Assembly: GCF_900302455.1 (NCBI RefSeq)
Contig: NZ_ONZG01000011.1
Span: forward strand, 142,714 to 206,713
DNA: 64,000 nucleotides
Direction of reading: 5' to 3'
Source: Falsiruegeria mediterranea M17
Lineage (GTDB): Bacteria; Pseudomonadota; Alphaproteobacteria; Rhodobacterales; Rhodobacteraceae
Below are positions 53,203 through 62,226 of this stretch, piece after piece. The translations under genes and the position numbers were made by a program. How positions within the stretch are numbered: the stretch's first letter is position 1; each line of letters opens with the position of its first letter. The notes beneath the pieces are model-generated. The model saw nothing but the letters and a program-made list of their open reading frames with translations, ran no database searches and was not told where the DNA came from.

Positions 53203-54351
53203 ATGACATCAACCTTGGACATTCTGGACCGTCTCATCGGATTTGACACGGTCAGCCGGAACTCGAATCTGGAGCTTGCCCGATATGCCGAAGCGTTCCT
53301 GACCGAGCGGGGCTTTGCGGTGTATCGCATCGATGATCCCGATGGGGAAAAAACGGGTCTCTATGCCGAGAAAGGGCCATCCGGGGACGGGGTGCTTTTA
53401 TCTGCACATACCGATGTCGTGCCGGTCGATGGGCAGGTCTGGACCAAGGCCCCCTTCCATCTGATCCGCGAAGATGACCGGCTGTATGGGCGGGGTACAA
53501 CGGACATGAAAGGCTATGTTGCCTCAATCCTGTCACTGGCGGATCGGGCGGCGCAGGCCCCACTGCGCGAACCACTCAAGATTGCGTTGTCGTATGACGA
53601 AGAGGTTGGCTGTGTCGGCATCCAGCGGATGCTCGACCGGCTGGCACCGATGCTGGGTCAACCGCGCGCCTGTTTCGTGGGTGAACCCACCGATATGCAG
53701 GTCGCCGTCGGGCACAAGGGCAAGGCGGCATTGCGGGCAACCTGTCATGGGCAGGCCGGTCATTCGGCGTTGGCACCCAAGTTCGTCAACGCTTTGCATC
53801 TGGCGACAGATTTCGTTGGTGAGCTGCGAGAATTACAAAATGCCTATGCTACAGGCGGTAATCGCGATCAGGCCTATTCCGTACCATATACGACCTTTCA
53901 CGTGGGCGTTCTGTCAGGTGGCACCGCGTTGAACATCGTGCCGGACCGGGCCGAGATGACGTTCGAATATCGCCACCTCGCCGCAGACCGGGGGGCGGAT
54001 ATTCTGGCTCAGATCGAGGCCGCGGCAGAGCGTGTCGGTGCCTCTCATCGCGCGCAATTTGACGGCGCGCGGGTCGAGGTCGAGCAATACAACGCCTATC
54101 CCGGCCTGGACACGCCTGAGACAGATGCTGTGATCGGCTTTGCCCAGAAACTGGCGCAGAGCAATGAGACGACCAAAGTGGCCTTTGGCACAGAAGCCGG
54201 GTTCTTTAGCGAGCTCGGTATTCCCACCATCGTTTGCGGCCCCGGCTCGATGGAGGGGCAAGGGCACAAGCCGGATGAGTATCTGGAGATGAGCCAGCTG
54301 AATGCCTGTGATGAGATGATGGATCGCATCCTGGATGATTTATGTGAGTGA
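53203..54351 (+). CDS. argE: Acetylornithine deacetylase-type M20 peptidase
   Basis: A 382-residue M20 metallohydrolase. Zinc ligands and catalytic residues are in LLSAHTDVVPVDG, GRGTTDMKGYVAS and SYDEEVGCVG; the C-terminal His is in GPGSMEGQGHKPDEYL. The pattern FGTEAGFFSELGIP is typical of the ArgE subgroup. Its setting in a catabolic cluster, not among arginine genes, suggests it may instead remove an acyl group from an amine-pathway intermediate, so the symbol reflects family only. Confidence 0.8.
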   Translation: MTSTLDILDRLIGFDTVSRNSNLELARYAEAFLTERGFAVYRIDDPDGEKTGLYAEKGPSGDGVLLSAHTDVVPVDGQVWTKAPFHLIREDDRLYGRGTTDMKGYVASILSLADRAAQAPLREPLKIALSYDEEVGCVGIQRMLDRLAPMLGQPRACFVGEPTDMQVAVGHKGKAALRATCHGQAGHSALAPKFVNALHLATDFVGELRELQNAYATGGNRDQAYSVPYTTFHVGVLSGGTALNIVPDRAEMTFEYRHLAADRGADILAQIEAAAERVGASHRAQFDGARVEVEQYNAYPGLDTPETDAVIGFAQKLAQSNETTKVAFGTEAGFFSELGIPTIVCGPGSMEGQGHKPDEYLEMSQLNACDEMMDRILDDLCE

Positions 54352-54354
54352 CCG

Positions 54355-54618
54355 ATGATTGACATGCTGCAAGACGTTTCGCTGATTGACGGGGTTGGCC
54401 TGATCGGTTCGGTGATCATCGGGGTGGCCTATTACCTGGCCACCCGAAACATCCTGCCCGCCGACAAAATCACATTCAACGCCTGCAACATCGTGGGCGG
54501 AACTTTGGTCATGATCTCGTTGATCCACCGGCCCAACCTGGGGGCCATCGTGATCGAGGTCATGTTCCTGCTAATCGCCGCTTTGGCGATCTTGCGCAAT
54601 CTGCGGGGCGCGACCTAG
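54355..54618 (+). CDS. Small membrane protein (CBU_0592-like)
   Basis: An 87-residue protein with three hydrophobic helices (about 10-30, 40-58 and 62-80) and a short charged C-terminus. It starts 3 bp after the deacetylase stop, so is probably co-transcribed. It matches the general form of the CBU_0592 small membrane family. Function unknown. Confidence 0.7.
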   Translation: MIDMLQDVSLIDGVGLIGSVIIGVAYYLATRNILPADKITFNACNIVGGTLVMISLIHRPNLGAIVIEVMFLLIAALAILRNLRGAT

Positions 54619-54634
54619 GCCGCGCCCAACCGGG

Positions 54635-54997
54635 TCATTCCGCAATCATGTAATACTTGCGCAGGGTCTGGGTGATCTCCCAGACGCACGCCGTGCCCTT
54701 GGGGATAAAGAACGTGTCGCCCGTGACGAATTCCTGCACCGTTCCGTCCGAACTGGTCAGGGTCAGCGCGCCCGAGATCACGGTCATCATCTCGTCCACC
54801 GGATAGGCCTTGATCTCTTCCCGGCAAGGCGCGCATTCCCACACCCCGACCGAGATTTTCTCATCCCTGCTTTCGAAGAAACTGCTTATGGTCTCGGACT
54901 TATCATCGGTGGTGAAATCGCCTTCTGCCACCAGATCGGACGGGACAAAGCCGTTATCGGGGTGGCCGTCGGCCAACAGACGGATGGGTTGAGTCAT
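54635..54997 (-). CDS. Cupin_3 (DUF861) family protein
   Basis: A 120-residue single-domain cupin. The cupin motifs are seen in YPVDEMMTVISGALTLTSSD and VTGDTFFIPKGTACVWEITQ, matching the DUF861/ureidoglycine-aminohydrolase-like group. GAAGGAGGA lies before the ATG at 54997; the longer frame upstream runs into the dehydrogenase gene. It is 11 bp downstream of flavoprotein 2 and forms an operon with it. Possibly a sensor or isomerase for a pathway intermediate. Confidence 0.85.
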   Translation of the reverse strand: MTQPIRLLADGHPDNGFVPSDLVAEGDFTTDDKSETISSFFESRDEKISVGVWECAPCREEIKAYPVDEMMTVISGALTLTSSDGTVQEFVTGDTFFIPKGTACVWEITQTLRKYYMIAE

Positions 54998-55008
54998 TGG
55001 GTCCTCCT

Positions 55009-57054
55009 TCATTGTGCAAGCGGCATGGGCAGAAATTGGGGCACGTGCTGCTTTGTATTGTCCAGATCGCGCGCCCACCGGTGGCCGGCATGCACCGCAG
55101 CGGCAATGATCGAGGGCGCCTCGCAATCGCCGATGCAGCTGACGGTTTTCATACCCGCATCGGGCCACTCGACTTCGCGTGCGATCAGGTCCTGATAGAC
55201 ACGATCCTCGGGTGTTTTCGACGTCAAGACAACCGCCGTGCCAAGCGGCAGGGTCAAGCCGGGGCCGCCGTGGACGCAGGCAAACTCGATCTGATCGGTG
55301 TGCACCGCTTTAAGCGCTTTCAAGCGTTCGATGCGCATACCCAGCTCCATCAGGCGGGCGATAACCTTGTGCTGTTCCATGGTCAGCGCCAGATAAGGCG
55401 CAACCTCGGGCACGGGGATGACGTAAGTCACGTCGTGACCTTCCTTGACCAGTTTCTCGGCGATCACATTGCCTAAGTACGCGCCATCCTCGTCATAAAT
55501 CACCACCGGTCCGGTCGCCTCGGCCTCATCCATGATGTCGTCGGGGGTCAGCACGTTGGCCTCATCCCCGCGCAGCACCGGCATCAGGTTGATCCGTCCA
55601 ACCCCATCGCGCCGCCATTTGGCACCGGTTGCCAAGACCACGTGTTCCATCCCGAATTCCAGGATATCACCCGCCTCCAGCGGAGAGTCAGTGTAAAGGT
55701 TCACATTGTCCAATTGCTGCAACGCATAGAGGCGATAATCAGCCACTCGGACCCATTCTGACAGCCCCGGCAGACTCGACTCGCGCTTGACCCTGCCACC
55801 CAGATCGGCCCGGGCATCGGCCACCGTCACCTCATACCCGCGCTTGGACAGGATGTTGGCGCATTCCAGCCCGGCGGGGCCACCGCCCACGATCAGGATG
55901 CTGTCGTCGGATCCCTTGGGCGGCACCTTTTCCGGATGCCAGCCCCGGCGATACTCATCCATGATTGTCGGGTTCTGGGTGCAGCGCATCGGCGCATAAG
56001 ACATCTCGCCCGAGGCGCAGACGTTGCAGCCGATACATTCGCGGATGTCATCCACGCGGCCTTCGTCGATCTTGGTCGGAATGAACGGATCAGCGATCGA
56101 CGGGCGCGCCGCCCCCACCAGATCCAACACACCGCGCCGCACCTGGCTGAGCATTGTGTCGGGCGAAGTGAAGCGGCCCACACTGACCACCGGTTTGTCG
56201 ACCACACCTTTGACGAAAGCGATCTGCTGCTCCTGGAAACCTTCCTTCGAGAAGCGCGAGGTCTGGCTGTCTTCGGGCCAATCGGAAATGTTCACGTCCC
56301 ACAGATCGGGAATGTCTTTCAACATCTCGACCAGTTCCTGACCCTGCACCAGATCACCGTCGATTTCGTTCACGCCAAAACGGAAGGCCACGGCGCAAGT
56401 GTCGCCAATCGCGTCCTTCATACCCTCCAACACTTCGCGCAGCAGGCGGGCACGGTTTTCCAGGCTGCCTCCGTATTCATCGCTGCGGGTGTTAAAGCTG
56501 GGTTGCAGGAACTGACTGAAAATCGACAACCCGTGACCGGCGTAGGCATAGACGATGTCAAAGCCCGCCTTTTTGGCGCGCACGGCGGCCGCGATGTGCT
56601 GCTGGCGCAGGGTTCTGATGTCTTGTTTGTCCATCATCTTGGATTGAAACGGCTCGACCGATTCAAGCGTCAGGCGGGAGGTTGGCCCAAGGGGCGGCGT
56701 GCGCGACGCGCGGTTGCCCGCCGCCAGTCCCACATGCCCCAACTCCACCCCAGCCAATGCGCCGTGACGATGAACCGCCTCAGGCATGCGCGAGATGCGC
56801 TTGATGTCAGCGTCATCCCACAGGTGCAGCGAGGGGAAGGGCCAGAATTCGGTCGTGTCGCCGATCTCGGCGATCTCGGTACAGACAACGCCCCAACCGC
56901 CCTCGGCCTTCGTCTCACGCATGCGAGTATTGGCATCGGGGGCGTTGTCGGATGTGCCGGAACAATGGGGCACCTGGTAAAAGCGGTTCTTGGTGGTGAC
57001 AGGGCCGATCTTGACCGGTTCGAACAGAACGTCATAGCGCGGATCACGTGGCAT
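55009..57054 (-). CDS. Trimethylamine/histamine-dehydrogenase-family flavoprotein 2
   Basis: A 681-residue paralogue of flavoprotein 1. Cys31 (YQVPHC) for covalent FMN, catalytic Tyr171 and His174 (AYAGHG), 4Fe-4S cysteines 340, 343, 346 and 358 (CIGCNVC) and the FAD/ADP domain (ILIVGGGPAGLECANIL). The substrate-bowl positions read Ile61, Trp259, Glu350: the Trp is kept, the Tyr lost and an acidic residue replaces the last Trp, as in flavoprotein 1 (Asp). A charged or secondary amine is likely, e.g. an N-methyl amino acid or polyamine. ATG 57054 with GAGAGG upstream; divergent from regulator 3. Confidence 0.9.
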   Translation of the reverse strand: MPRDPRYDVLFEPVKIGPVTTKNRFYQVPHCSGTSDNAPDANTRMRETKAEGGWGVVCTEIAEIGDTTEFWPFPSLHLWDDADIKRISRMPEAVHRHGALAGVELGHVGLAAGNRASRTPPLGPTSRLTLESVEPFQSKMMDKQDIRTLRQQHIAAAVRAKKAGFDIVYAYAGHGLSIFSQFLQPSFNTRSDEYGGSLENRARLLREVLEGMKDAIGDTCAVAFRFGVNEIDGDLVQGQELVEMLKDIPDLWDVNISDWPEDSQTSRFSKEGFQEQQIAFVKGVVDKPVVSVGRFTSPDTMLSQVRRGVLDLVGAARPSIADPFIPTKIDEGRVDDIRECIGCNVCASGEMSYAPMRCTQNPTIMDEYRRGWHPEKVPPKGSDDSILIVGGGPAGLECANILSKRGYEVTVADARADLGGRVKRESSLPGLSEWVRVADYRLYALQQLDNVNLYTDSPLEAGDILEFGMEHVVLATGAKWRRDGVGRINLMPVLRGDEANVLTPDDIMDEAEATGPVVIYDEDGAYLGNVIAEKLVKEGHDVTYVIPVPEVAPYLALTMEQHKVIARLMELGMRIERLKALKAVHTDQIEFACVHGGPGLTLPLGTAVVLTSKTPEDRVYQDLIAREVEWPDAGMKTVSCIGDCEAPSIIAAAVHAGHRWARDLDNTKQHVPQFLPMPLAQ

Positions 57055-57134
57055 GGGGGCCTCTCTGGCTTGGCCTTTGATGGGGCTGGCAATAAGATGG
57101 AGCAAGTTTTAACGAGACCCCGCAGGCGGCCTAG

Positions 57135-57150
57135 TGTCCCTAAAGGGACA
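57135..57150. promoter_or_regulatory. CCC...GGG dyad before regulator 3
   Basis: TGTCCCTAAAGGGACA at 57135-57150 is a 16-bp dyad with 7-bp arms. Its CCC and GGG blocks sit in the same register (positions 4-6 and 11-13) as in the dyads beside regulators 1 and 2. It lies 15 bp upstream of the regulator ATG and 81 bp upstream of the divergent flavoprotein 2 start. Confidence 0.6.
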
Positions 57151-57165
57151 TACCCGGAGCAGCGC

Positions 57166-58203
57166 ATGCCCAACCCCGTTATTCCCGATCTGTCAGCGGC
57201 TGTTCTGACAGTGGGTCAAGGTGGTTTCCAAGCTGCTTTGAGCGAGGCAATTGCCACATGGCTTGGGGCTGAACGGCGCGGCGTGCTGCAGTATTCGCGC
57301 CCTGCGTTGCCGCACTACTTGGTACGTGATCACGTGCCCACCGAAGAGGTTGATTTCTATTTGGCCGGCGCCTATCGCTTTGATCCCTTCTTTCGACAAT
57401 GGCGGGAAAGCCAGATCAGCGGCGTACTAAACCTCGGCGAGCTTAGCGACGCAGAGGGGCGCGTGGGTGAAAAGGCCCGGGACTACGTGCTGCGGTTTCA
57501 GCCCAAGACCGGCATGGCAGATGAGATCGCAGTGCTTTGCCCCAAGATCGGAGGGGCGGTGGACAACTATTTCTTTCTGCGCAGCACGCCGTTTGAGCAG
57601 CCCGAGATGGACATCCTGCGGGCGGTCTTCCCGACCCTACACGCGCTGCACGACCTGAACCAACGCCTAATCCTGAACGCTTTGGCCGAGGGGAATACGC
57701 AAGTCAGCGGCTTTCCCGAGGCGGATGCTTTTGCCATCGATGACAGCCAGGGACGGCAAAGCTTTGTCAGCGCCAACTGGCAACAGATCGTGGGACAGGC
57801 CGTCGATCTGTCTGACGCTGTCAATCAAACACGCAAGGGCTTGGCAGGTCAGCCCGTCGTCGTGGGGACTGCGCATGTGATTTCCGAAGATCTGGGCGCG
57901 GATTTTCCGCCTGCGCCAAACGGGCGGATCACTTTTGTAGTCCAGCGGCCCATGGCGTCTTCATCCCTGGTGATGTCCGAAGTGGTGGAAAGCCTTTTCA
58001 CCGACCAGCTGACACAGCGTGAAGTTTCGATCTGTCATCTGGCCTTGCGCGGCTTCCCGTCTGCATCCATCGCGGAACAGTTGGGCATCGCTGTTGGCAC
58101 GGTCAAAAACCACCGCAAAAGCATCTATCGCAAGCTTGATATCACAACCGAACGCGAGCTGTTCCTGCTGATGCTCAATCATGTGAGCACATCCCAAACA
58201 TGA
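57166..58203 (+). CDS. LuxR-type transcriptional regulator 3
   Basis: A 345-residue regulator related to regulators 1 and 2 but about 85 residues longer. The sensor domain carries AGAYRFDPFFRQW (about residue 66); an extra domain follows (about 160-275); the C-terminal LuxR helix-turn-helix is LTQREVSICHLALRGFPSAS, IAVGTVKNHRKSIYRKLDIT. The frame continues far upstream, but that part is antisense to flavoprotein 2, and ATG 57166 with CGGAG upstream is the sensible start. It faces flavoprotein 2 and converges on the second importer operon. Confidence 0.9.
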   Translation: MPNPVIPDLSAAVLTVGQGGFQAALSEAIATWLGAERRGVLQYSRPALPHYLVRDHVPTEEVDFYLAGAYRFDPFFRQWRESQISGVLNLGELSDAEGRVGEKARDYVLRFQPKTGMADEIAVLCPKIGGAVDNYFFLRSTPFEQPEMDILRAVFPTLHALHDLNQRLILNALAEGNTQVSGFPEADAFAIDDSQGRQSFVSANWQQIVGQAVDLSDAVNQTRKGLAGQPVVVGTAHVISEDLGADFPPAPNGRITFVVQRPMASSSLVMSEVVESLFTDQLTQREVSICHLALRGFPSASIAEQLGIAVGTVKNHRKSIYRKLDITTERELFLLMLNHVSTSQT

Positions 58204-58205
58204 AA

Positions 58206-58232
58206 AAACCGGGCAGACTGGCCGCCCGGTTT
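58206..58232. terminator. Bidirectional terminator between regulator 3 and the second importer
   Basis: AAACCGGGC (58206-58214) pairs perfectly with GCCCGGTTT (58224-58232) around a 9-base loop. A-run on the left and T-run on the right make it work for both converging transcripts. Confidence 0.85.
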
Positions 58233-58255
58233 CCAGATGCACACGTGAAAGATGT

Positions 58256-59293
58256 TTACTTCTTCACGTTGGTCCAGATCTGGTCATAAACCGCCTGCAC
58301 TTCTTGCGAGCAAACCTCGATAAAGACGCCGGGGCCAACTTTGTCGTGTGGGTTCTTTTCAGGCTGTGTGGCCAGTTCGGGGTCCAGAAACTCTTCGACC
58401 CCATTCACGCCCGCATTGTAGCGCGCATAGTTGGTGACAGCGGCGATGTTTTCAGGCTCCAGCAGGAAGTCCATGAATTTCAGGGCGCTGTCACGGTTCG
58501 GCGCATCCTTGAGCAGAACCACGTTGTCCATCCACGCGATGTAGCCTTGGGTCGGATAGGCGTATTCAACATTTGCACCTTCTTCGCGCGCCTTGGCCGA
58601 GAACCCGTCATAGATCTGGCCGACAGCTGCATCGCCCGACACCAGAACCTCTTTGGCGGTGTCCGAGTTGAACGAAGCCCAATGCGCCTTGGCTTCGATC
58701 AGCATGGCGTTCAGCGCCTTGAGCTGTTCGCGGTCATTGGAACACTGCGGGATGCCCACGTGAAGCGCGGCCATCGCCATGACTTCGCCCTGGCTGTCCA
58801 GCATGTTGATGCGGCCCTGCAGTTCGGCCGGTGGGTTGAACAGGATGTCGGTGGTCTGAATGTCACCGGAATAGACATCGCGGTTCACCGCAAAGCTGGT
58901 CGAGCCCCACTGATACGGGATCGAATGCTTGCGGCCGGGATCAAAGCTGGGATCGGCCCATTCGGATGCGATGTTGCCTTTGTTCTTCAGTTCGCCATCC
59001 GCGATGGTGTCCAGCATCCCTTCGCCTGCCATGATCGACACCATGTAATCGCCGGGGACCGAGACGTCATAGGTACCGATCCCGCCGGCCTTGAGCGAGG
59101 CCAGCATCGCCTCGTTGGAATCGAAGGTGTCCATGGTCACGTTGATGCCGGTTTCGGCCGTGAACTTTTCGATCAAGTCCTGCGGTATGTATTCGAACCA
59201 GTGGTACAGGACCAGGTTGCCCTCAGCCGCGGCGGCATTTGCTCCGATGATCAGGGCCATGGCAGCGGCGCTGTTCTTCATGAAGGATTTCAT
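58256..59293 (-). CDS. Periplasmic binding protein, PotD type (copy 2)
   Basis: Spermidine/putrescine-family binding protein, 345 residues. Signal peptide MKSFMKNSAAAMALIIGANA, cleavage after AAA; the mature protein opens EGNLVLYHWFEYIPQDLIEKF. Further family segments are YDVSVPGDYMVSIM and IPYQWGSTSFAVNR. ATG 59293 is set by GGAGAG upstream. It is the last gene of the minus-strand operon and ends at a strong bidirectional terminator. It is clearly diverged from copy 1 at 16.5 kb, so a different ligand is likely. Confidence 0.92.
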   Translation of the reverse strand: MKSFMKNSAAAMALIIGANAAAAEGNLVLYHWFEYIPQDLIEKFTAETGINVTMDTFDSNEAMLASLKAGGIGTYDVSVPGDYMVSIMAGEGMLDTIADGELKNKGNIASEWADPSFDPGRKHSIPYQWGSTSFAVNRDVYSGDIQTTDILFNPPAELQGRINMLDSQGEVMAMAALHVGIPQCSNDREQLKALNAMLIEAKAHWASFNSDTAKEVLVSGDAAVGQIYDGFSAKAREEGANVEYAYPTQGYIAWMDNVVLLKDAPNRDSALKFMDFLLEPENIAAVTNYARYNAGVNGVEEFLDPELATQPEKNPHDKVGPGVFIEVCSQEVQAVYDQIWTNVKK

Positions 59294-59314
59294 TGTTCTC
59301 TCCATCTGTTGGTT

Positions 59315-60124
59315 TTACTTGGTATTGTCTTTTTTGCTGACGAAATAGCTGATCGTTACCATCACCACCGATACGCCCAGCAACATGGTTGAAATCGCCA
59401 TGATATTGGGTTTGATCCCCTGCTTGACCGAGCCAAAGATCGCCGTTGGCAGAGTTTCCACACCCGCTCCTTTGACAAAGTTGGTGATGATGAAGTCATC
59501 CAAGCTGACGATAAACGCGAGCAAGAAGCCCGAAATGATACCTGGCATCATCAGCGGCAGCAGGATCTTGGTAAAGGCCTGCCGCTTGGTGGCATACAAG
59601 TCCTGCGCGGCCTGCTCATAGCTGTCTTCAATCCCCTGCATCCGGGCCGAAATCGGTAGATAGGCAAAGGGAATGCAAAAGGCGATGTGGGCCAGCAGGA
59701 TGGTCATGATGCCCCGGTCAAACCCGATCGAATTGAAGAAGATCAGGGTTGCAACCGCCGTCACAATCTCGGGCACCATCAGCGGCAGGCTGATCAGGCC
59801 AAAGGACACGGTTCGCAGCTTGAACTTGCCGCCCCGCACCATGCCGGTCGCCGCCAGTGTTGCGATCGAGGTAGAGACCGTGGCCGCGATGATAGCGATG
59901 ATAAAGCTGTTTTTGGCCGCCTCTTTGAACTTGCTGCTTTCGGGGCCGGAAAAGACATCCGCATACCAGCGCAGCGAGATGCCCTCCCAGTTTGTTAGCG
60001 ATTGCGAGGCGTTGAAGCTGTAGATCGTGACCACCACCAGCGGCGCATAAAGCACGATCAAACACAGCAGGGTGACGGCCTTGAAGCCGGGATAGGTTTT
60101 GATGTCAAAGTTTGTCGACGCCAT
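59315..60124 (-). CDS. ABC importer permease, PotC type (copy 2)
   Basis: Inner-membrane permease, 269 residues, about six transmembrane segments. EAA loop [20 protein letters not shown] at about residues 169-188. It lies 3 bp after the PotB-type gene and 21 bp before the binding-protein gene. Forms the channel with the PotB-type subunit. Confidence 0.92.
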   Translation of the reverse strand: MASTNFDIKTYPGFKAVTLLCLIVLYAPLVVVTIYSFNASQSLTNWEGISLRWYADVFSGPESSKFKEAAKNSFIIAIIAATVSTSIATLAATGMVRGGKFKLRTVSFGLISLPLMVPEIVTAVATLIFFNSIGFDRGIMTILLAHIAFCIPFAYLPISARMQGIEDSYEQAAQDLYATKRQAFTKILLPLMMPGIISGFLLAFIVSLDDFIITNFVKGAGVETLPTAIFGSVKQGIKPNIMAISTMLLGVSVVMVTISYFVSKKDNTK

Positions 60125-60127
60125 TGG

Positions 60128-61057
60128 TCAGCCCCCCGATTTTTCGGCTTTGGCCTGTTGCCGGGCAAAGATCATCAGGATGATCAGAACCATGGTCAGC
60201 AGGATCATCGACGCCGCTGCACCAAACGGCCAGTTGCCGGCGTTGCCTTTGAACTGTTCCTCGATCAGCGAGCCGATCATGAAATTCTTGGCACCGCCCA
60301 ACAGGTCAGGGGCCAGGAACGATCCCATCGAGGGTACAAACACCAGGATACAGCCGGCGATGACGCCCGGTTTGACCGCAGGCAGCAGAATGCGGCGCAA
60401 GGTGGTCCACTTGCTGGCGTACAGGTCGGCTGCGGCCTCGGACAGATTGAAATTGTAGCGTTCGACGGCCGCATAGATCGGCAGAACCATGAAGGGCAGA
60501 TATGAATAGAACAGACCCAGTTGCACCGCAAAGTTGGTGTTGACGATGTGCAGGGGGCTGTCGATCAGGCCGATGTTGATCAGGAAGTCATTCAGCGGGC
60601 CCTGGTCGCGCAGCAGGAACTTCATCGACACGGTGCGGATCAGCAGATTCACCCAATAGGGGATGGTGATCAGGAACACCCAGACCGGGCGCATGTTCTC
60701 CGCCCGCGTGGCGATGAAGTAGGCCGTCGGAAATCCGATCACCAGGCTCAACAGCGTCGCCGCGCCGGCTTGCCAGATCGAGCGCCAGAAGATTGCGATG
60801 TAAGTCCATTCGATCTTGGGCGGGTCATCCCCGAACAGACCGCGATCAAAGAAGAACTGATCATAGGCCGCCAGACTGAATTCCCAGATCACGCCGCCTC
60901 GGAACTCTTTCGTCAAGAAAGAGTAGACCAGCATCATGAGAACGGGCGCCAGGATCAAGATGCAAAGGGTCACCCACGCAGGCAATAGCAACCAGGTGCG
61001 TGCCTCTTTGTAGGTGTCGGTTGTCGCGCTGCCGCCGCTTGCTGCACCGGCCGCCAT
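60128..61057 (-). CDS. ABC importer permease, PotB type (copy 2)
   Basis: Inner-membrane permease, 309 residues, about six transmembrane segments after a short cytosolic leader. EAA loop EAAADLYASKWTTLRRILLP at about residues 214-233. ATG 61057 overlaps the ATPase stop (TGATG); the TTG one codon upstream is less likely. Confidence 0.92.
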   Translation of the reverse strand: MAAGAASGGSATTDTYKEARTWLLLPAWVTLCILILAPVLMMLVYSFLTKEFRGGVIWEFSLAAYDQFFFDRGLFGDDPPKIEWTYIAIFWRSIWQAGAATLLSLVIGFPTAYFIATRAENMRPVWVFLITIPYWVNLLIRTVSMKFLLRDQGPLNDFLINIGLIDSPLHIVNTNFAVQLGLFYSYLPFMVLPIYAAVERYNFNLSEAAADLYASKWTTLRRILLPAVKPGVIAGCILVFVPSMGSFLAPDLLGGAKNFMIGSLIEEQFKGNAGNWPFGAAASMILLTMVLIILMIFARQQAKAEKSGG

Positions 61058-62166
61058 CAATCGGCCAGGAGGCGCGCAGCCCCCCGCTCCATGTTCACAA
61101 ACATCTCTGTGCCTGGCTCAAAGATCCGCTTGTTGCCGCGATCCGAGTTCGAGGTGCGCACCACGAAATCGGGACCTTCGTCCAACTGCACTATCGTGGT
61201 GATGTCGGTGCCGACAAAGATGTTGTCCTTGACCCGGCCATGCAGCCCCTCGGACGCGGTTGGTTCGGCCGACATGTACAGACGTTCGGGCCGGATCGAC
61301 ATATGGACCTTGGAGCCTACACCGATGCCATCGACCGCGTTGCAGGTCAGTTCATGCCCGCCGCCAAGATGGCAGGTTGCGCGACCGTCTGCGATGCCGT
61401 CGACCGAAACCTCCAGCAAGTTGGTTTCACCGATGAAATCCGCCACGAACATGTTGTGGGGGCGCTCGTAGATGTCGGTTGGGGATCCCAGTTGCTGCAT
61501 TTCGCCCGCCGACATGACGGCGATGCGATCAGACATGGTCAGCGCTTCTTCCTGGTCGTGGGTCACAAAGATGAAGGTGATGCCGGTTTCGCGCTGCAAA
61601 TGCTTGAGTTCCAGCTGCATCGCCTTGCGTAGTTTCAAGTCCAGCGCGGACAGCGGCTCGTCCAACAGCAGTACCTTGGGCTGCGGGGCAAGCGCGCGGG
61701 CCAAGGCAACACGCTGTTGCTGACCACCCGACAACTGGCTGGGCTTGCGCGCAGAAAACTGGCTAAGCTGTACCAGCTCGAGCATTTCGCCGGCCTTGGT
61801 GCGCGCGTCTGCTTTGGATGCTCCGCGCATCTCAAGCCCGAATGCCACGTTGTCCAGAATGGTCATGTGCGGGAACAGCGCATAGTTCTGGAACACCGTG
61901 TTCACCGGGCGTTTGTTGGGAGGTAGGTTTTCGATTTCGTCACCGTAAAGGAAGATCGCCCCTTCAGTGACATCTTCGAATCCCGCGATCATCCGCAGCA
62001 ACGTTGTCTTGCCGCATCCCGATGGCCCGAGAAGCGTAAAGAACTCATTATCCATGATTGACAGAGAGATTTTCTTAAGCGCGGTAAAGTCGCCATAACG
62101 TTTCACCGCATCCCGCACGTCAATCGCGATATTTTCCTTGTCAGACAAATGCGCCTCCCTGAGCAT
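61057..62166 (-). CDS. ABC importer ATP-binding protein, PotA type (copy 2)
   Basis: ATPase subunit, 369 residues from ATG 62166. Walker [11 protein letters not shown]-loop VFQNYALFP, signature LSGGQQQR, Walker [13 protein letters not shown], switch His in FVTHDQEEA, TOBE domain at the C-terminus. The start is uncertain: a TTG at 62148 has a better ribosome binding site (AGGGAGG) and would begin at SDKENIAIDV. It heads the A-B-C-D operon, whose promoter region carries CCTTAGG/CCTAAG repeats. Confidence 0.92.
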   Translation of the reverse strand: MLREAHLSDKENIAIDVRDAVKRYGDFTALKKISLSIMDNEFFTLLGPSGCGKTTLLRMIAGFEDVTEGAIFLYGDEIENLPPNKRPVNTVFQNYALFPHMTILDNVAFGLEMRGASKADARTKAGEMLELVQLSQFSARKPSQLSGGQQQRVALARALAPQPKVLLLDEPLSALDLKLRKAMQLELKHLQRETGITFIFVTHDQEEALTMSDRIAVMSAGEMQQLGSPTDIYERPHNMFVADFIGETNLLEVSVDGIADGRATCHLGGGHELTCNAVDGIGVGSKVHMSIRPERLYMSAEPTASEGLHGRVKDNIFVGTDITTIVQLDEGPDFVVRTSNSDRGNKRIFEPGTEMFVNMERGAARLLAD

Positions 62167-62226
62167 CGCGAAATTTTCCAAAGGTATATACGCGGCTCAG
62201 GTATCGCTGAATAATTGACTTCCTCA

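Noticed and set aside
55936..57165. Long N-terminal extension of the regulator 3 frame (410 codons)
   Set aside because: It lies antisense to flavoprotein 2; codon structure belongs to the minus-strand gene.
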